Shown here: positions 29,259 to 38,040 of the stretch, one piece after another
Position numbering within the stretch: the first letter of the stretch is position 1
How the letters are laid out: the number at the start of each line of letters is the position of its first letter
Made by a program: the position numbers and the translations under genes
Source: Clavaria fumosa
Lineage: Eukaryota; Basidiomycota; Agaricomycetes; Agaricales; Clavariaceae
Direction: 5' to 3'
Assembly: GCA_951802425.1 (NCBI GenBank)
Contig: OX637796.1
Span: 1,488,001-1,552,000 of the forward strand
Length of the DNA stretch: 64,000 bases
The notes under the pieces: model-generated
Seen by the model: only the letters and a program-made list of their open reading frames with translations
What the model was told of the DNA's origin: nothing
Database searches by the model: none

Positions 29259-32200
29259 AGGCTGGGCGTCTCGACCTGCCAACTTCGCCTTGTCAGGGTA
29301 TTGCTGGAAGAAGTCCCGGAGCAACAGTGCAACGTTAGTGAGGTTGCGACGAGGTTCCCAGGTGTTCTCCTCTGCAGGGTATCCTAACCACTTCACCAAA
29401 TACTTCACTCCCCGTCCAACCTTCTTGACATCAAGAATTTCCTCCACCTCATACTCCAAGTGGTCATCGTCAATCGTGGGGGGTGGGGGTGGAGGCAAGT
29501 TCTGGGAAGGGAAAGAGGGAGCAATATACGGGGTGAGTAGCAACTCATTGAAAACCCGGTGAATGCACCATGCTCGGGGGAGCTTGAGTCGGTATGCTGC
29601 TGGTCCAACCTTCTCTTCGATGGTGAAGGGTCCAGCCCGCTTGTTGTCAAGCTTCTTGGATGGTCGATCCATTTTCAGGTTCCGGGTATCCAGCCAGACT
29701 AAGTCCCCCTTTGAGTATTCACGACTTGGGCGCTTTCCTTTATCATAGCTAGCCTTCATCGCATCTGCCGCCTTCCCCATTGCATCCCTGGCTGCTCTTC
29801 GGGATTCCGTGAGCTTGGCCATCCACTCGTCTGCTGCAGGGTTCACTTCAGAGGGCGGCCGGATACCACCATTCCAAGGGTGCCGGCCATACTCCAGATA
29901 GAAAGGTGTGAATCCAGTGGCTGAGTGCTCACGGTTATTGAGCGCGAATTCAGCTGTGGATAGCCACTCTGCCCAATCATCCTGCAGATGGTCAACATAG
30001 GCCCGGAGATACACTTCAACCTCCTGATTGACCCGCTCTGTCTGTCCATCTGTTTGTGGGTGGAAGGCAGTGCTCGGGTTCGCCTTAACTCCAATCATCC
30101 CATAAAACTCCCTCATGAATCTGGACACAAATTGGGTTCCCCGGTCACTCACAACTTTCTGCGGGACTCCATGGTCGCGGAAGACCCGGTCTCGAAGGAT
30201 CCGAGCAGCACCAAGTCCCGTGAGGTCAAGGCCAATAGCTTCGATGAGAGTTCGTTTTGTAAACTTGTCGACAATGACAAGGATCGCATTGTGACCACGT
30301 GAGAGGGGGAAAGGTCCAACAATGTCCCAAGAGATGACTGCCCAGGGGCTCTCAGGGACAGGGTGCGGATGGAGTGGAGCGGCGCGCCTGGTACGATCAG
30401 GCTTGATTCGTTGGCATGTCTCACATCCACCTGCATACCGATTGGAATCCTTCACCATGCTCACCCACCAATAGGACCTCAGCAGAGCCGCCCTCAGTTT
30501 CCGTGGACCAGGGTGTCCTGCGATGGGGAGGTCATGCTCAAAGGTGAGCACTGCCTCACGTGCTTCTGGGGGCACCCAAGTGATTTCTGCCTTCCGCCAG
30601 AGTCCCATCCGATCTCTCATCCACTCATCATCAAGCTCCTCCGGCTTCTGCACATATACCGCACTGTTTTTCTGGAGTAGCATCTCCATCTCCGATGTGA
30701 ACGATGTGCGGGTCTCAGCCTCTGGGAAGACCTGTACTGGTGCATCCTCCTCCACCATCTCTCCATAGTCTGGCCTCCGTGAGAGTGCATCCGCTTTCGT
30801 GTTTGACTTCCCAGTACGGTACTTGATCTCGAAGTCAAAGCACTGGAGCTCTCCAACCCAACGGACCTGCCTCAGTTTCAACTTCTGGGGCTTCCGGAAG
30901 TACTGGAGGTTAGCATGGTCCATCCAGATTTCGATAGTTTCTTCCACCCCAATCAGGTAAGCCCGCCACTCGCGTAGTGCCCGGATTACAGCCAGGAACT
31001 CCTTGTCGTACACATCGTAATTCTTCTCAGCTGCAGTGAGGGCTTTGGAGATGTAGTCTACAACTCTCCAAGTCCCATCCACCTGCTGCTGTGAGAGAAC
31101 TCCTCCAGTCGCCAAGTTGCTCGCATCTGTTTCTACCTTCCATCTCCCTTTGTCTTGTGGTAGAGCCAAGACCGGGGCTGATACTAGTGCCAGGCGGAGA
31201 TCTTGGAAGGCTGCTTCCTCCTCCTCCTCCCATCTCCACGGGACTTTCCCTGTCAGCCGGAAGAGTGGTTTTGCCCGGGCAGAGAGATTTGGGATGTGCC
31301 GGCAGAGGTAGTTCAGCATCCCGTTGAATCTTTGTACCTCTTTTACATTTTTCGGTCTGGGCCAGTTACGGATCGCCGCGCCTTTAGCTGGGTCATGCTC
31401 TAGACGGTTGTGGGAGATCTTCATCCCCAGGAAGAAAACCTCACTCTTCTCGAACTCGCACTTGCTGAGTCTGAGACACAGGCCATTCTCCCCAAACTTC
31501 TTCAAGACCTGATCCATCCAATACCAATGTGTAGCCAAATCCTCTGCAAACACTATAACATCATCGACATAGGCTCGGACATGCCCCCCTGCAATCTCTT
31601 CTCTCAACACATGGTTCATGAAGCGCTGGAAGGTTGCAGGCGCATTCTGCAGCCCAAACCACATAACTGCTGGTTCGAAGAGTCCACGGGGCGTTAGGAA
31701 AGCACAGCGGTGCTGATGTTCTGGCCAGACCTGCATCGATGGGAAACCTCCCTTCGCATCAATCTTGGAATAGATGGTCGCCCCCTTTAACACATCCACA
31801 GTGTCTCGTATGAGGGGGAGGGGGTACTTGTCTTTGATTAGATACGAGTTCAGCCTAGAGTAATCGATAATCGGCCGCAGCTTGTCCTTCTCACGTTTGA
31901 AGAAGAAGGGGCTCGCGTACGGGGACTTCGAAGGTCGGATTCGTCCAGAAGCTAGCTGCTCATCCACCCAGCGATTCATTTCCACCATCTCTTCTCGCGT
32001 CAGAGAGTATAGCTTAGAGGAGAGGTGTCCAGGGTCTGTTTTAAACTCGATTTTGATATCAAAGTCAGGGCGGGAGCGGGGGAGCTCATCCCACTTTGCT
32101 TCACTAAAAACCAAAGGGTAGCGGCTGGGCCAATCAGGGGTAGGGCCAGTGTTGGGAAAACGGGTGTCCGGGATACTGGCCGAGGCCAGGGTACTCGCTT

Positions 32201-32906
32201 TTGGTGGACCTGAGGGTCGAACAGGGGACCGGTGGCTGTGTGGGGAGGAGGCACAGGAGTTGGGGCAGCGGGTGAGCCTTACTTCAGCTTTCACCCAGTC
32301 AATCTCTGGATTATGACGCTTTAGCCAATCATGCCCAAGGATCGCCGTGTGGGACTGAGTCTTCCCTAGCAGGAAGTGGATCCGCTCCTGGTGGTCGCCA
32401 ACCGTCACAAGCAGCTCCATCCCATACCGGATCTTACCATCTCTGTTCTGTGTTCCATCCACATTATACATGGTGATTGGATTCAGCAAGGGAGATGGTT
32501 CCAATCCCACTTTTTTCGCCCACTCCAAGTCCATAAAGCAGTTGGTGCAGCCTGAGTCGACAAGGGCTTTCGTAGTTGCCCCTTTGCCAGTGCTGAGAGC
32601 CTCCAGGTGCACCTGGATGGAGAGCTCTCGGGGCATACGCAATAGGGTGTCCTTCCGCACCTCTGCAAGGTGCTTTGTTGGCTCCACTTGGCTGCTAGTC
32701 CCCTTTTCTCTTTTCGGTATTTCACTTTTAGCGGTTTCCGTTTCCGCTTTGTCCTTCACCTCAGCCCCAATCCGGGTGTGTCTCCGCTGCAAGATAGTGT
32801 ATTTTGGGATACTAGCTGCGGGTACAGGGACGGGAGGGGGGCTGGGATATCTACTCCTGAGACTCCAGTTCGGACTCACTGGGCCTCGTCTCCAAAATCC
32901 GGCTCT
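29256..32906 (-). CDS. pol: Ty3 Pol polyprotein: protease, RT, RNase H, integrase, chromodomain
   Basis: About 1,210 residues; numbering from the GTG at 32879. Protease has DSG at 108-110. RT spans about 285-470 with YVDD at 437-440. RNase H has D585 (ETDAS), the YDKEF glutamate and the WMDH aspartate. Integrase has the zinc residues H782, H789, C819 and C822, and the catalytic triad D852, D912 and E948 with the 35-residue D-E spacing. The chromodomain (about 1138-1190, LEYEVEEIL...YLVKWLGYPAEENTWE) places it among chromoviruses. No ATG opens the frame: it is open from about 32906, overlaps the Gag end in the -1 frame, and so is probably made by frameshifting; GATTTTGG in the overlap offers a T-run for slippage. 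All motifs are intact. Confidence 0.95.
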   Translation of the reverse strand, partial: RAGFWRRGPVSPNWSLRSRYPSPPPVPVPAASIPKYTILQRRHTRIGAEVKDKAETETAKSEIPKREKGTSSQVEPTKHLAEVRKDTLLRMPRELSIQVHLEALSTGKGATTKALVDSGCTNCFMDLEWAKKVGLEPSPLLNPITMYNVDGTQNRDGKIRYGMELLVTVGDHQERIHFLLGKTQSHTAILGHDWLKRHNPEIDWVKAEVRLTRCPNSCASSPHSHRSPVRPSGPPKASTLASASIPDTRFPNTGPTPDWPSRYPLVFSEAKWDELPRSRPDFDIKIEFKTDPGHLSSKLYSLTREEMVEMNRWVDEQLASGRIRPSKSPYASPFFFKREKDKLRPIIDYSRLNSYLIKDKYPLPLIRDTVDVLKGATIYSKIDAKGGFPSMQVWPEHQHRCAFLTPRGLFEPAVMWFGLQNAPATFQRFMNHVLREEIAGGHVRAYVDDVIVFAEDLATHWYWMDQVLKKFGENGLCLRLSKCEFEKSEVFFLGMKISHNRLEHDPAKGAAIRNWPRPKNVKEVQRFNGMLNYLCRHIPNLSARAKPLFRLTGKVPWRWEEEEEAAFQDLRLALVSAPVLALPQDKGRWKVETDASNLATGGVLSQQQVDGTWRVVDYISKALTAAEKNYDVYDKEFLAVIRALREWRAYLIGVEETIEIWMDHANLQYFRKPQKLKLRQVRWVGELQCFDFEIKYRTGKSNTKADALSRRPDYGEMVEEDAPVQVFPEAETRTSFTSEMEMLLQKNSAVYVQKPEELDDEWMRDRMGLWRKAEITWVPPEAREAVLTFEHDLPIAGHPGPRKLRAALLRSYWWVSMVKDSNRYAGGCETCQRIKPDRTRRAAPLHPHPVPESPWAVISWDIVGPFPLSRGHNAILVIVDKFTKRTLIEAIGLDLTGLGAARILRDRVFRDHGVPQKVVSDRGTQFVSRFMREFYGMIGVKANPSTAFHPQTDGQTERVNQEVEVYLRAYVDHLQDDWAEWLSTAEFALNNREHSATGFTPFYLEYGRHPWNGGIRPPSEVNPAADEWMAKLTESRRAARDAMGKAADAMKASYDKGKRPSREYSKGDLVWLDTRNLKMDRPSKKLDNKRAGPFTIEEKVGPAAYRLKLPRAWCIHRVFNELLLTPYIAPSFPSQNLPPPPPPTIDDDHLEYEVEEILDVKKVGRGVKYLVKWLGYPAEENTWEPRRNLTNVALLLRDFFQQYPDKAKLAGRDAQP

Positions 32907-33877
32907 TCAACAGGAGCCCTCTTCTCTCTCTCGAGCAAATCCAGGTGGTCTCGGAGCAGTGCGATCTCGTTCTCATAGTCCTCTGCACTACGTGCCTGGC
33001 TTTCCACGGCGCGGATCTGCGGCCTCGGGATCTGCGGACGTGTGTCCTGGAGCTGGCAATCTCTCACCATGTGACCAGCTTGGCCACATCGGAAGCAGGT
33101 GCGCAACACTCCAGGGGCACGGGCACGATCCACCACCATGGCATCACCGGCATTGGTGGGACGCGGCATGGTGGGAGGGGCAGGGGTGCGGGCCAGAGGC
33201 TGGGCCAGGAAGGGACGGGGGGCTGGGGCGAAGCGGGTTTGTTGAGGGAGGGGGCGGCTGGTTGCGGGCAGAGCAGGACGCACAGAGTTCTGTTGTGCGA
33301 TGACTCCATCGAGGCGATGCTGCTGAGCGTCTAGCTTTTCGGCAAGTGCCTTCCACTGCACGTAGGTCTCTGGCATTGGCGAAACACCATAGACCTTTCC
33401 CACTAGCCTCCTGCTCAGATTCGACTCCAGCCAATGGACCAGGATGTCCGAATTGGCCACTTCTGTCATCCCCGCTCTTCGGAACATTGTTTCGAACTTT
33501 GCAAAGAACTCAGGTGCCGTCATGACACCCTGTTTCAACTTCGCAATATCTGCGAGGGCAGTCGCACGGTCGTTCGGGTCATCGAACGCTCGCTTCATCT
33601 CTTCCACAAATTCTGCCCAGGTTCCAACCTCGTTGTTACCCAGGATTTCCTCTCCCTTCACATTTGCCCATTCTGCGGCAAACCCCTTGCCAGTAATTTT
33701 GCTGAGGGTGTAGAGGACCTTTGCCAGGTCCGTGGCATAGATTATCGGATTCGCCATAAACAGGAGGCGGAGCGACCGGAGGAATGTACAGAAATTTCTT
33801 TTTTGCCCATCGAATGGGGCGACGACTAAATCCAGCCTCGTGGCATGGACTTCAGGCGGGGCGACGTGGTCAGCCAT
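32876..33877 (-). CDS. gag: Ty3 Gag
   Basis: 333 residues from ATG 33877. The N-terminal two-thirds is a helical capsid-type region (LDLVVAPFDGQKRNF, LFMANPIIYATDL, EFFAKFETMFRR). A proline-rich linker (about 200-240) leads to a CCHC knuckle CFRCGQAGHMVRDC (about 261-274), which binds the element RNA. The C-terminus is a charged helix with NEIALLRDHLDLLEREKRAP. The TGA at 32876-32878 overlaps Pol. Two other copies in the window (15607-16413 and 34908-35934) are broken, so this is the reference copy. Confidence 0.93.
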   Translation of the reverse strand: MADHVAPPEVHATRLDLVVAPFDGQKRNFCTFLRSLRLLFMANPIIYATDLAKVLYTLSKITGKGFAAEWANVKGEEILGNNEVGTWAEFVEEMKRAFDDPNDRATALADIAKLKQGVMTAPEFFAKFETMFRRAGMTEVANSDILVHWLESNLSRRLVGKVYGVSPMPETYVQWKALAEKLDAQQHRLDGVIAQQNSVRPALPATSRPLPQQTRFAPAPRPFLAQPLARTPAPPTMPRPTNAGDAMVVDRARAPGVLRTCFRCGQAGHMVRDCQLQDTRPQIPRPQIRAVESQARSAEDYENEIALLRDHLDLLEREKRAPVEEPDFGDEAQ

Positions 33878-34515
33878 CACAGACCCTGGTGGTGGTGATG
33901 GGGTTTCGGGGACGTCGGTAACAGGGGAATCGGGGGGGAGCTGGGCTCGACCCGGTCTCGGACGCAGACGCTGTAAATAGAATTCTGGGCCTTGGGCACT
34001 CAGGATTTCTTCGATCTCTTAGCAGTCCTGTCCTCTCAGGCTGCTCTCTATGTATCTAGGTACTTATAGAACTCTTATTCTATAAAACTTGTTGCTAGCG
34101 TGGGGCCCAAATGGTGTCCCAGGTGGTCACTCCACAACTCCTAGTGAGTTGCCCGTGTGCCCTTCTGACAATGGTCACAGAGCAAGGGCCCTGTCCACTG
34201 GACCAGGAAACTACAGAAAAACTATGTATAGGGCCTTTCTGTGCCCTGTACACTACACGATTCACTGGTACGTAGCTGTAAAGCAAAGTTCCGGGCCTTT
34301 GGCACTCGGTGTCTCTTGGGGAGGGTCACAGTAGACTTCCTCTGGGTCTGGTCACGTGTATCTACACACAGTAAAAATTTCACACGGTTCTGTTGCACAC
34401 CGTGGGCAGGGTAAAGAGAAAGAGGATGAGGGGGATAAGCTGTCACAGAGTGTGACAGTTTGAGATAGGGGTCCAGGCTAGCCGGGTTAGGACACGGGGC
34501 TAGGGCAGACAGGGG
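33878..34515 (-). other. Leader of the intact Ty3 element
   Basis: Untranslated leader of about 640 nt between the primer-binding site and Gag, conserved with the copies at 15045-15603 and 35935-36520. It contains a repeated phrase of the type GAGTGCC(C/A)AAGGCC(C/T)GGAA, ahead of TTTACAGC each time, which could be a splice acceptor or part of a packaging structure. No ORF of note. Confidence 0.6.
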
Positions 34516-34518
34516 TTG

Positions 34519-34528
34519 ATGTTAGTAT
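34519..34528 (-). promoter_or_regulatory. Primer-binding site complementary to the element's own LTR
   Basis: On the minus strand ATACTAACAT starts 2 nt from the LTR edge and is the reverse complement of ATGTTAGTAT in the 5' LTR (plus text 34584-34593), which lies about 43 nt downstream of TATATATA. Ten pairs, then one mismatch and one more pair. Confidence 0.65.
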
Positions 34529-34530
34529 TG

Positions 34531-34835
34531 TGTCAGACTTAGTCTCACGGTTCACACAACTTAACGTAAGGTCGATGATGACGATACTAACATAAGGGGA
34601 AAAGGGTACAAGTAAGAAAGCGACGCAGTATATATAGCGAGAGGTTCGGGAGTTGCCGGCGTTCCCACGCTCGGACCCCGTGCGTCACGTGATGCGTCCA
34701 GGCCCGGGTCACGTGATTTTCCCATTATGTAAGCCACCACCCGTTCGGGTCACGTGACTCGTCCGCAAACTTCCCGCAACTCTTTTGCGATCCTTTCTTG
34801 GCCTTTCCAACCTGCTTATGTAAGCGATCCTGACA
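34531..34835 (-). repeat. 5' LTR of the intact Ty3 element
   Basis: 305 bp. On the minus strand it starts TGTCAGGATCGC and ends AAGTCTGACA. TATATATA lies at 34629-34636 and three CACGTG boxes at 34686-34691, 34710-34715 and 34751-34756, each within a TCACGTGA-like context. Confidence 0.97.
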
Positions 34836-34840
34836 GAAAC

Positions 34841-34901
34841 TGAACAGACTCTTCGCTCTACCCTTGCACACCAAAGGGGTTTTGCTGTCACAAGCCCAAC
34901 A
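34841..34901 (+). pseudogene. Continuation of the interrupted open frame and end of the GATAT insertion
   Basis: After one GAAAC the plus-strand frame broken at 28939 goes on for about 20 codons to the CA end of the insertion at 34901. No stop falls before the boundary; the first stop comes a few codons later in Ty3 sequence. Confidence 0.4.
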
Positions 34902-34907
34902 GATATC

Positions 34908-35934
34908 TACTCCTGAGGCGCCAGTTCGGACTCACTGGACCTTGTCTCCAAAATCCGGCTCCTCAACAGGAGCCCTCTTCTCTCTCTCAAGCAACTCCAT
35001 ATGGTCTTGGAGCAACGCAATCTCGTTCTCATAGTCCTCAGCATTTCGTGTCTGGCTTTCCATGGCACAGACCTGCGGTCTCAGGATCTGTGGGCATGTG
35101 TCTGGGAGGAGGCAGTCTCTCACCATGTGGCTGGCTTGGCCACATCGGAAACAGGTGTGTCCTTACTCCAGGAGCACAGGCATGATCAACCAACATGGCA
35201 TCGCCAGCACTGGCAGGACGCAGCATGATGGGAGGGGCAGGGGTGCAGGCCTGTGGCTGGGCCAAGAAGGGGCGAGGGGCTGGGGTGAAGTGGGTTTGTT
35301 GGGGGAGGGGTTGGTTGGCAGTGGGTGGGGTAGGGCATGCAGAGTTTTGCTGGGCAATAATGCCGTCAAACCATTGCTGCTGGGCATCCAGCCTCTCAGC
35401 AAGTGCCTTCCACCCTCTGTAGTCTTCTGGCATTGGAGAGACACCATAGATCCTTGCCACCAATCTCCTGCTGAGGTTCAGCTCCATCCAGTTGACCAAG
35501 ATGTCTGAATCCCTCACTTCATCCAACTCCACTCTCCAGAACAGTGTCTTGAATTTCGTGAAGAATTCAGGTGCAGTCATAAGGCCCTGTTTCAGCTTAG
35601 CAATGTTGGTGAGCACAGTCGTGCAGTCATTCAGGTCATCAAAGGCCTGCTTCATCTCCTCCACAAATTCTGGCCAGGTTCCAACCTCGTCATTACCCAG
35701 GATTTCCTCTCCCTTCATATTTGCCCACTCAGCAGCAAACCCATCTCCAGCAATTTTGCTGAGGGTGTAGAGGACCTTTGCCAGGTCCGTGGCATAGATA
35801 GTCAGATTTGCCATAAACTGGAGGCGAAGCAAATGGAGGAACGTGCAGAAGTCCTTTTTCTGCCCATCGAAGGGGGCAACAGATAAGTCAAGCCTCATTG
35901 GTGGGGCTGCAGGCAGGGCGACATGGTCTGCCAT
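34908..35934 (-). pseudogene. Ty3 Gag of the broken minus-strand copy
   Basis: Starts MADHVALPAAPPMRLDLSV at 35934 and matches the intact Gag through the proline-rich linker. It then shifts frame within the zinc knuckle (near 35155): the second frame carries MVRDC and the charged tail. A single indel therefore inactivates it. It belongs to the same Ty3 copy as the pol pieces at 22637-25869. Confidence 0.85.
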
Positions 35935-36521
35935 CTCAGGCCCTGGTGGCAGTGATGGGGTCTGGGGTATGTCAGTTACTGGTAAATCGGGGGGGAGCTG
36001 GGCTCGACCTGGTCTCAGTCTTAGATGCTGTAAATAAAGTTCTGGGCCTTGGGCACTCAGGATTTCTTCAATCTCTTAGTAGTCCTGTCCTCTCAGGCTG
36101 CTCTTCTATGTACTTAGGTACCTATAGAACTCTTATTCTATGAAGCTATTGCTAGCACGGGGCCCAAATGGTGTCCCAGGTGGTTGCTCCACAACTCTTA
36201 ATGAGTTGCCCGTGTGCCCTTCTGACAATGGTCACAGAGCAAGGGTCCTGTCCACTGGACCAGGAAACTACTAGAAGACTATGTAGAGGGCCTTTCTTGC
36301 CCTGTACACTAAACAATTCACTGGGAGGAGTACAGTGGCTGTGCTCCGGGTTGGGTCACATGTATCTATACACAGTAAAAATTTCACATGGTTCTGTTGC
36401 ACACTGCAGGCAGGGTAAAGAGATAGAGGATGAGGGGGATAAGCTGTGACAGAGTGTGACAGTTTGAGATAGGGGTCCAGGCTAGCCAGGTTAGGACACG
36501 GGGCTAGGGTGGACAGGTGTG

Positions 36522-36534
36522 ATGTTAGTATTGT
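36522..36534 (-). promoter_or_regulatory. Primer-binding site complementary to its LTR (broken Ty3 copy)
   Basis: On the minus strand ACAATACTAACAT at the LTR edge pairs over 13 nt with ATGTTAGTATTGT in the LTR (plus text 36584-36596). This is the longest pairing of the three family members. Confidence 0.65.
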
Positions 36535-36836
36535 GTCAGACTTAGTCTCATGCTTCACACAGCTTAACGTAAGGTTGATGATGACAATACTAACATAAGG
36601 GGAAAAGGGTACAAGTAGGAAAAAGATGTAGTATATATAGCAGGAACCCCAGGAGTTGTTGGTGTTCCCACACTCGGACCCATGAGTCACGTGATGCGCC
36701 CAGGCCTGGGTCATGTGACTTTCACATTACATAATCCGCCACCCATCCAGGTCATGTGACTTTCCCATGATCTTCCCGCATCTCTTTCGCAACCCTCCCT
36801 CTTGCTTCTCTGGTGCTTATGTAAGCAGTCCTGACA
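36534..36836 (-). repeat. 5' LTR of the broken minus-strand Ty3 copy
   Basis: 303 bp; on the minus strand TGTCAGGACTGC...AAGTCTGACA. Contains TATATA and CACGTG or CATGTG boxes. Its outer neighbour is a Gag fragment of a different Ty3 family. Confidence 0.88.
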
Positions 36837-37004
36837 CTCATCGTGGTCTATGAATTCATGGATGTGTCTGTAGTCACCCTTGAACTTCTTGGGGGCTTGC
36901 TTGGTTCCAGGAAGGGGCATGTCAAGGATGGAGAGTGTAATGGGCATGTTGGTGTTGGACATACATGCACACCAGCAACAGCTTGCCCAATGCATACAGT
37001 ACAA
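36837..37004 (-). pseudogene. N-terminal Gag fragment of another Ty3 family
   Basis: Minus-strand frame reading MSNTNMPITLSILDMPLPGT, then APKKFKGDYRHIHEFIDH. The PGT...APKKFKGDY...F..H pattern is typical of Gag N-termini in basidiomycete Ty3 elements (family knowledge, recalled). It is cut at 36836 by the LTR of the broken Ty3 copy, so only about 45 codons are left. Confidence 0.55.
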
Positions 37005-37440
37005 TTACTGGACTCAGGCTGAGATGATGGTGGTTAAGGGTTAAGATGGATTATCTGTGTTGGGTTAATACTGCACTGAGTATCCAACTCAACAGACTTG
37101 GGTAGTTGTATTAATACTGCTCCTGAGTATCCTATACAACCAATTGATGACTGGGTAGTTGTATTAGCACTGCACTTTGAGTACCCTATACAACTACTGG
37201 ACTTAGGCAGGGATGATGGTGGTTGAGGATTATATTGCAAATGACCAGCTGGCCTTATATACTAGTGATCACATGACTTTCACATGACTTTCACATGACT
37301 GACTTAGTCAGCACATGGGAAAAGTATACTAAATAAAGTAACTAGCTGAGTCATCAGACCATTAGTAATGAGAAGATTACTAATCAACAAAAGAGTCTTA
37401 GTAAGCAGAATAAATGAGCTGAGTAATCACAATATAAATG
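37005..37440. repeat. Short tandem repeats and LTR-like sequence upstream of the Gag fragment
   Basis: The phrase GGGTAGTTGTATTA with CTGAGTATCC(T/A) around it recurs about every 67 bp (about 37050-37200), and GATGATGGTGGTT occurs at both ends (37023 and 37211). TATA-like TTATATACTAG (37255) and three TCACATGACT boxes (37270-37300) suggest the remnant of an LTR promoter. Confidence 0.5.
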
Positions 37441-37489
37441 CTGAATAAGCTATAGTTGAGATGAATAATCAAATGACAAATCATCCTGC

Positions 37490-38040
37490 TGAGTAATGTC
37501 CATTACATTCCAGTAATGTTCCATAACATGTCCATGTGACTTCCTTGACATTCTATAAGGTTTACATAAGCTTCCAGTAGCCTTCCTTGACCTTCTAGAA
37601 CCTTCTATAAACTTCCATGACTTTCCTTGAGTTTCCATGGCATTCCATGACATTCCATGAGCTTCCATCAAATTCTGGGACATTCTACAATGTTCTACTG
37701 TTCTTCTAGAACCTTCCATAAACTTCCATAACTTTCTTTGAGTTTCCATAGCTTTCCATAGCTTTCCATGACATTCCATGAGCTTCCTTCAAATTCTAGA
37801 ATGTTCCATAATGTTCCAAGACTTTCCATAACTTTCCATAACCTTCCATGACTGTTTTTGAATGATGTTCTATAGGGTTCCATAACATTTTTTAGCCTTC
37901 CATAGGCTTCCATAACATTCTTTTAGCCTTCCATAGGCTTCCATAACATTCTTTAGCCTTCCATAGGCTTATGTAACATGATCTTTGCCTTCCATAGGCT
38001 TATGTAATATGATAGACCTTCCATAGGCCTGTAGAGGTAC
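37490..38040. repeat. Degenerate TTCCAT repeat field
   Basis: A 550-bp stretch made mostly of TTCCATAAC, TTCCATGAC, TTCCATAGG and CTTCTAGAACC variants; the right part has a clearer unit of about 37 bp (AGCCTTCCATAGGCTTCCATA). The minus-strand ORF across it (Met, Glu, Lys and Trp rich) is a by-product. TTC and GAA triplets in alternation resemble heat-shock elements, but they follow from the repeat. Confidence 0.75.

Larger units (their letters stand above)
28940..34835 (-). mobile_element. Intact Ty3 chromodomain LTR retrotransposon (5.9 kb)
   Basis: Two 305-bp LTRs (28940-29244 and 34531-34835) differ at two positions by eye, and GAAAC flanks the element (28935-28939 and 34836-34840). On the minus strand come 5' LTR, primer-binding site, 650-nt leader, Gag, Pol with all catalytic residues, polypurine tract and 3' LTR. 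Gag and Pol overlap with Pol in the -1 frame. With young LTRs and open frames this is the only candidate for an active element here, and it may supply proteins to the non-autonomous ones. Confidence 0.97.
25875..34901. mobile_element. Insertion with GATAT duplication, containing two nested LTR elements
   Basis: GATAT occurs at 25870-25874 and 34902-34906, and the Ty3 gag-pro sequence is continuous across the pair. The inserted sequence starts TGTCATGAAAG and ends CCCAACA. Without the miniature element and the intact Ty3 element (and one target duplication of each) it is about 1.8 kb. It holds a minus-strand ORF with a zinc knuckle (27911-28231) and a plus-strand open stretch (about 28650-28939 plus 34841-34901). 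TG/CA ends and a 5-bp duplication suggest an LTR-type element, but I could not find repeated LTRs within it. Class unresolved. Confidence 0.75.
22637..36836 (-). mobile_element. Ty3 element (same family as intact copy), broken up by four insertions
   Basis: Read on the minus strand: 5' LTR 36836-36534, leader, Gag to 34908, then a gap, then protease, RT and RNase H down to 22637, where integrase and 3' LTR are lost. The gap is one insertion (25875-34901) flanked by GATAT; joining 25874 to 34907 restores the Gag-Pol junction seen in the intact element. Three solo LTRs (24301-24619, 24652-24970 and 25434-25752) also interrupt pol. Confidence 0.85.

Noticed and set aside
34095..34290. tRNA-like box A (TGGTCCAGTGG) in the Ty3 leader
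   Set aside because: No matching box B at the right distance and no cloverleaf. Conserved in all three leaders, so more likely an RNA structure or packaging region.
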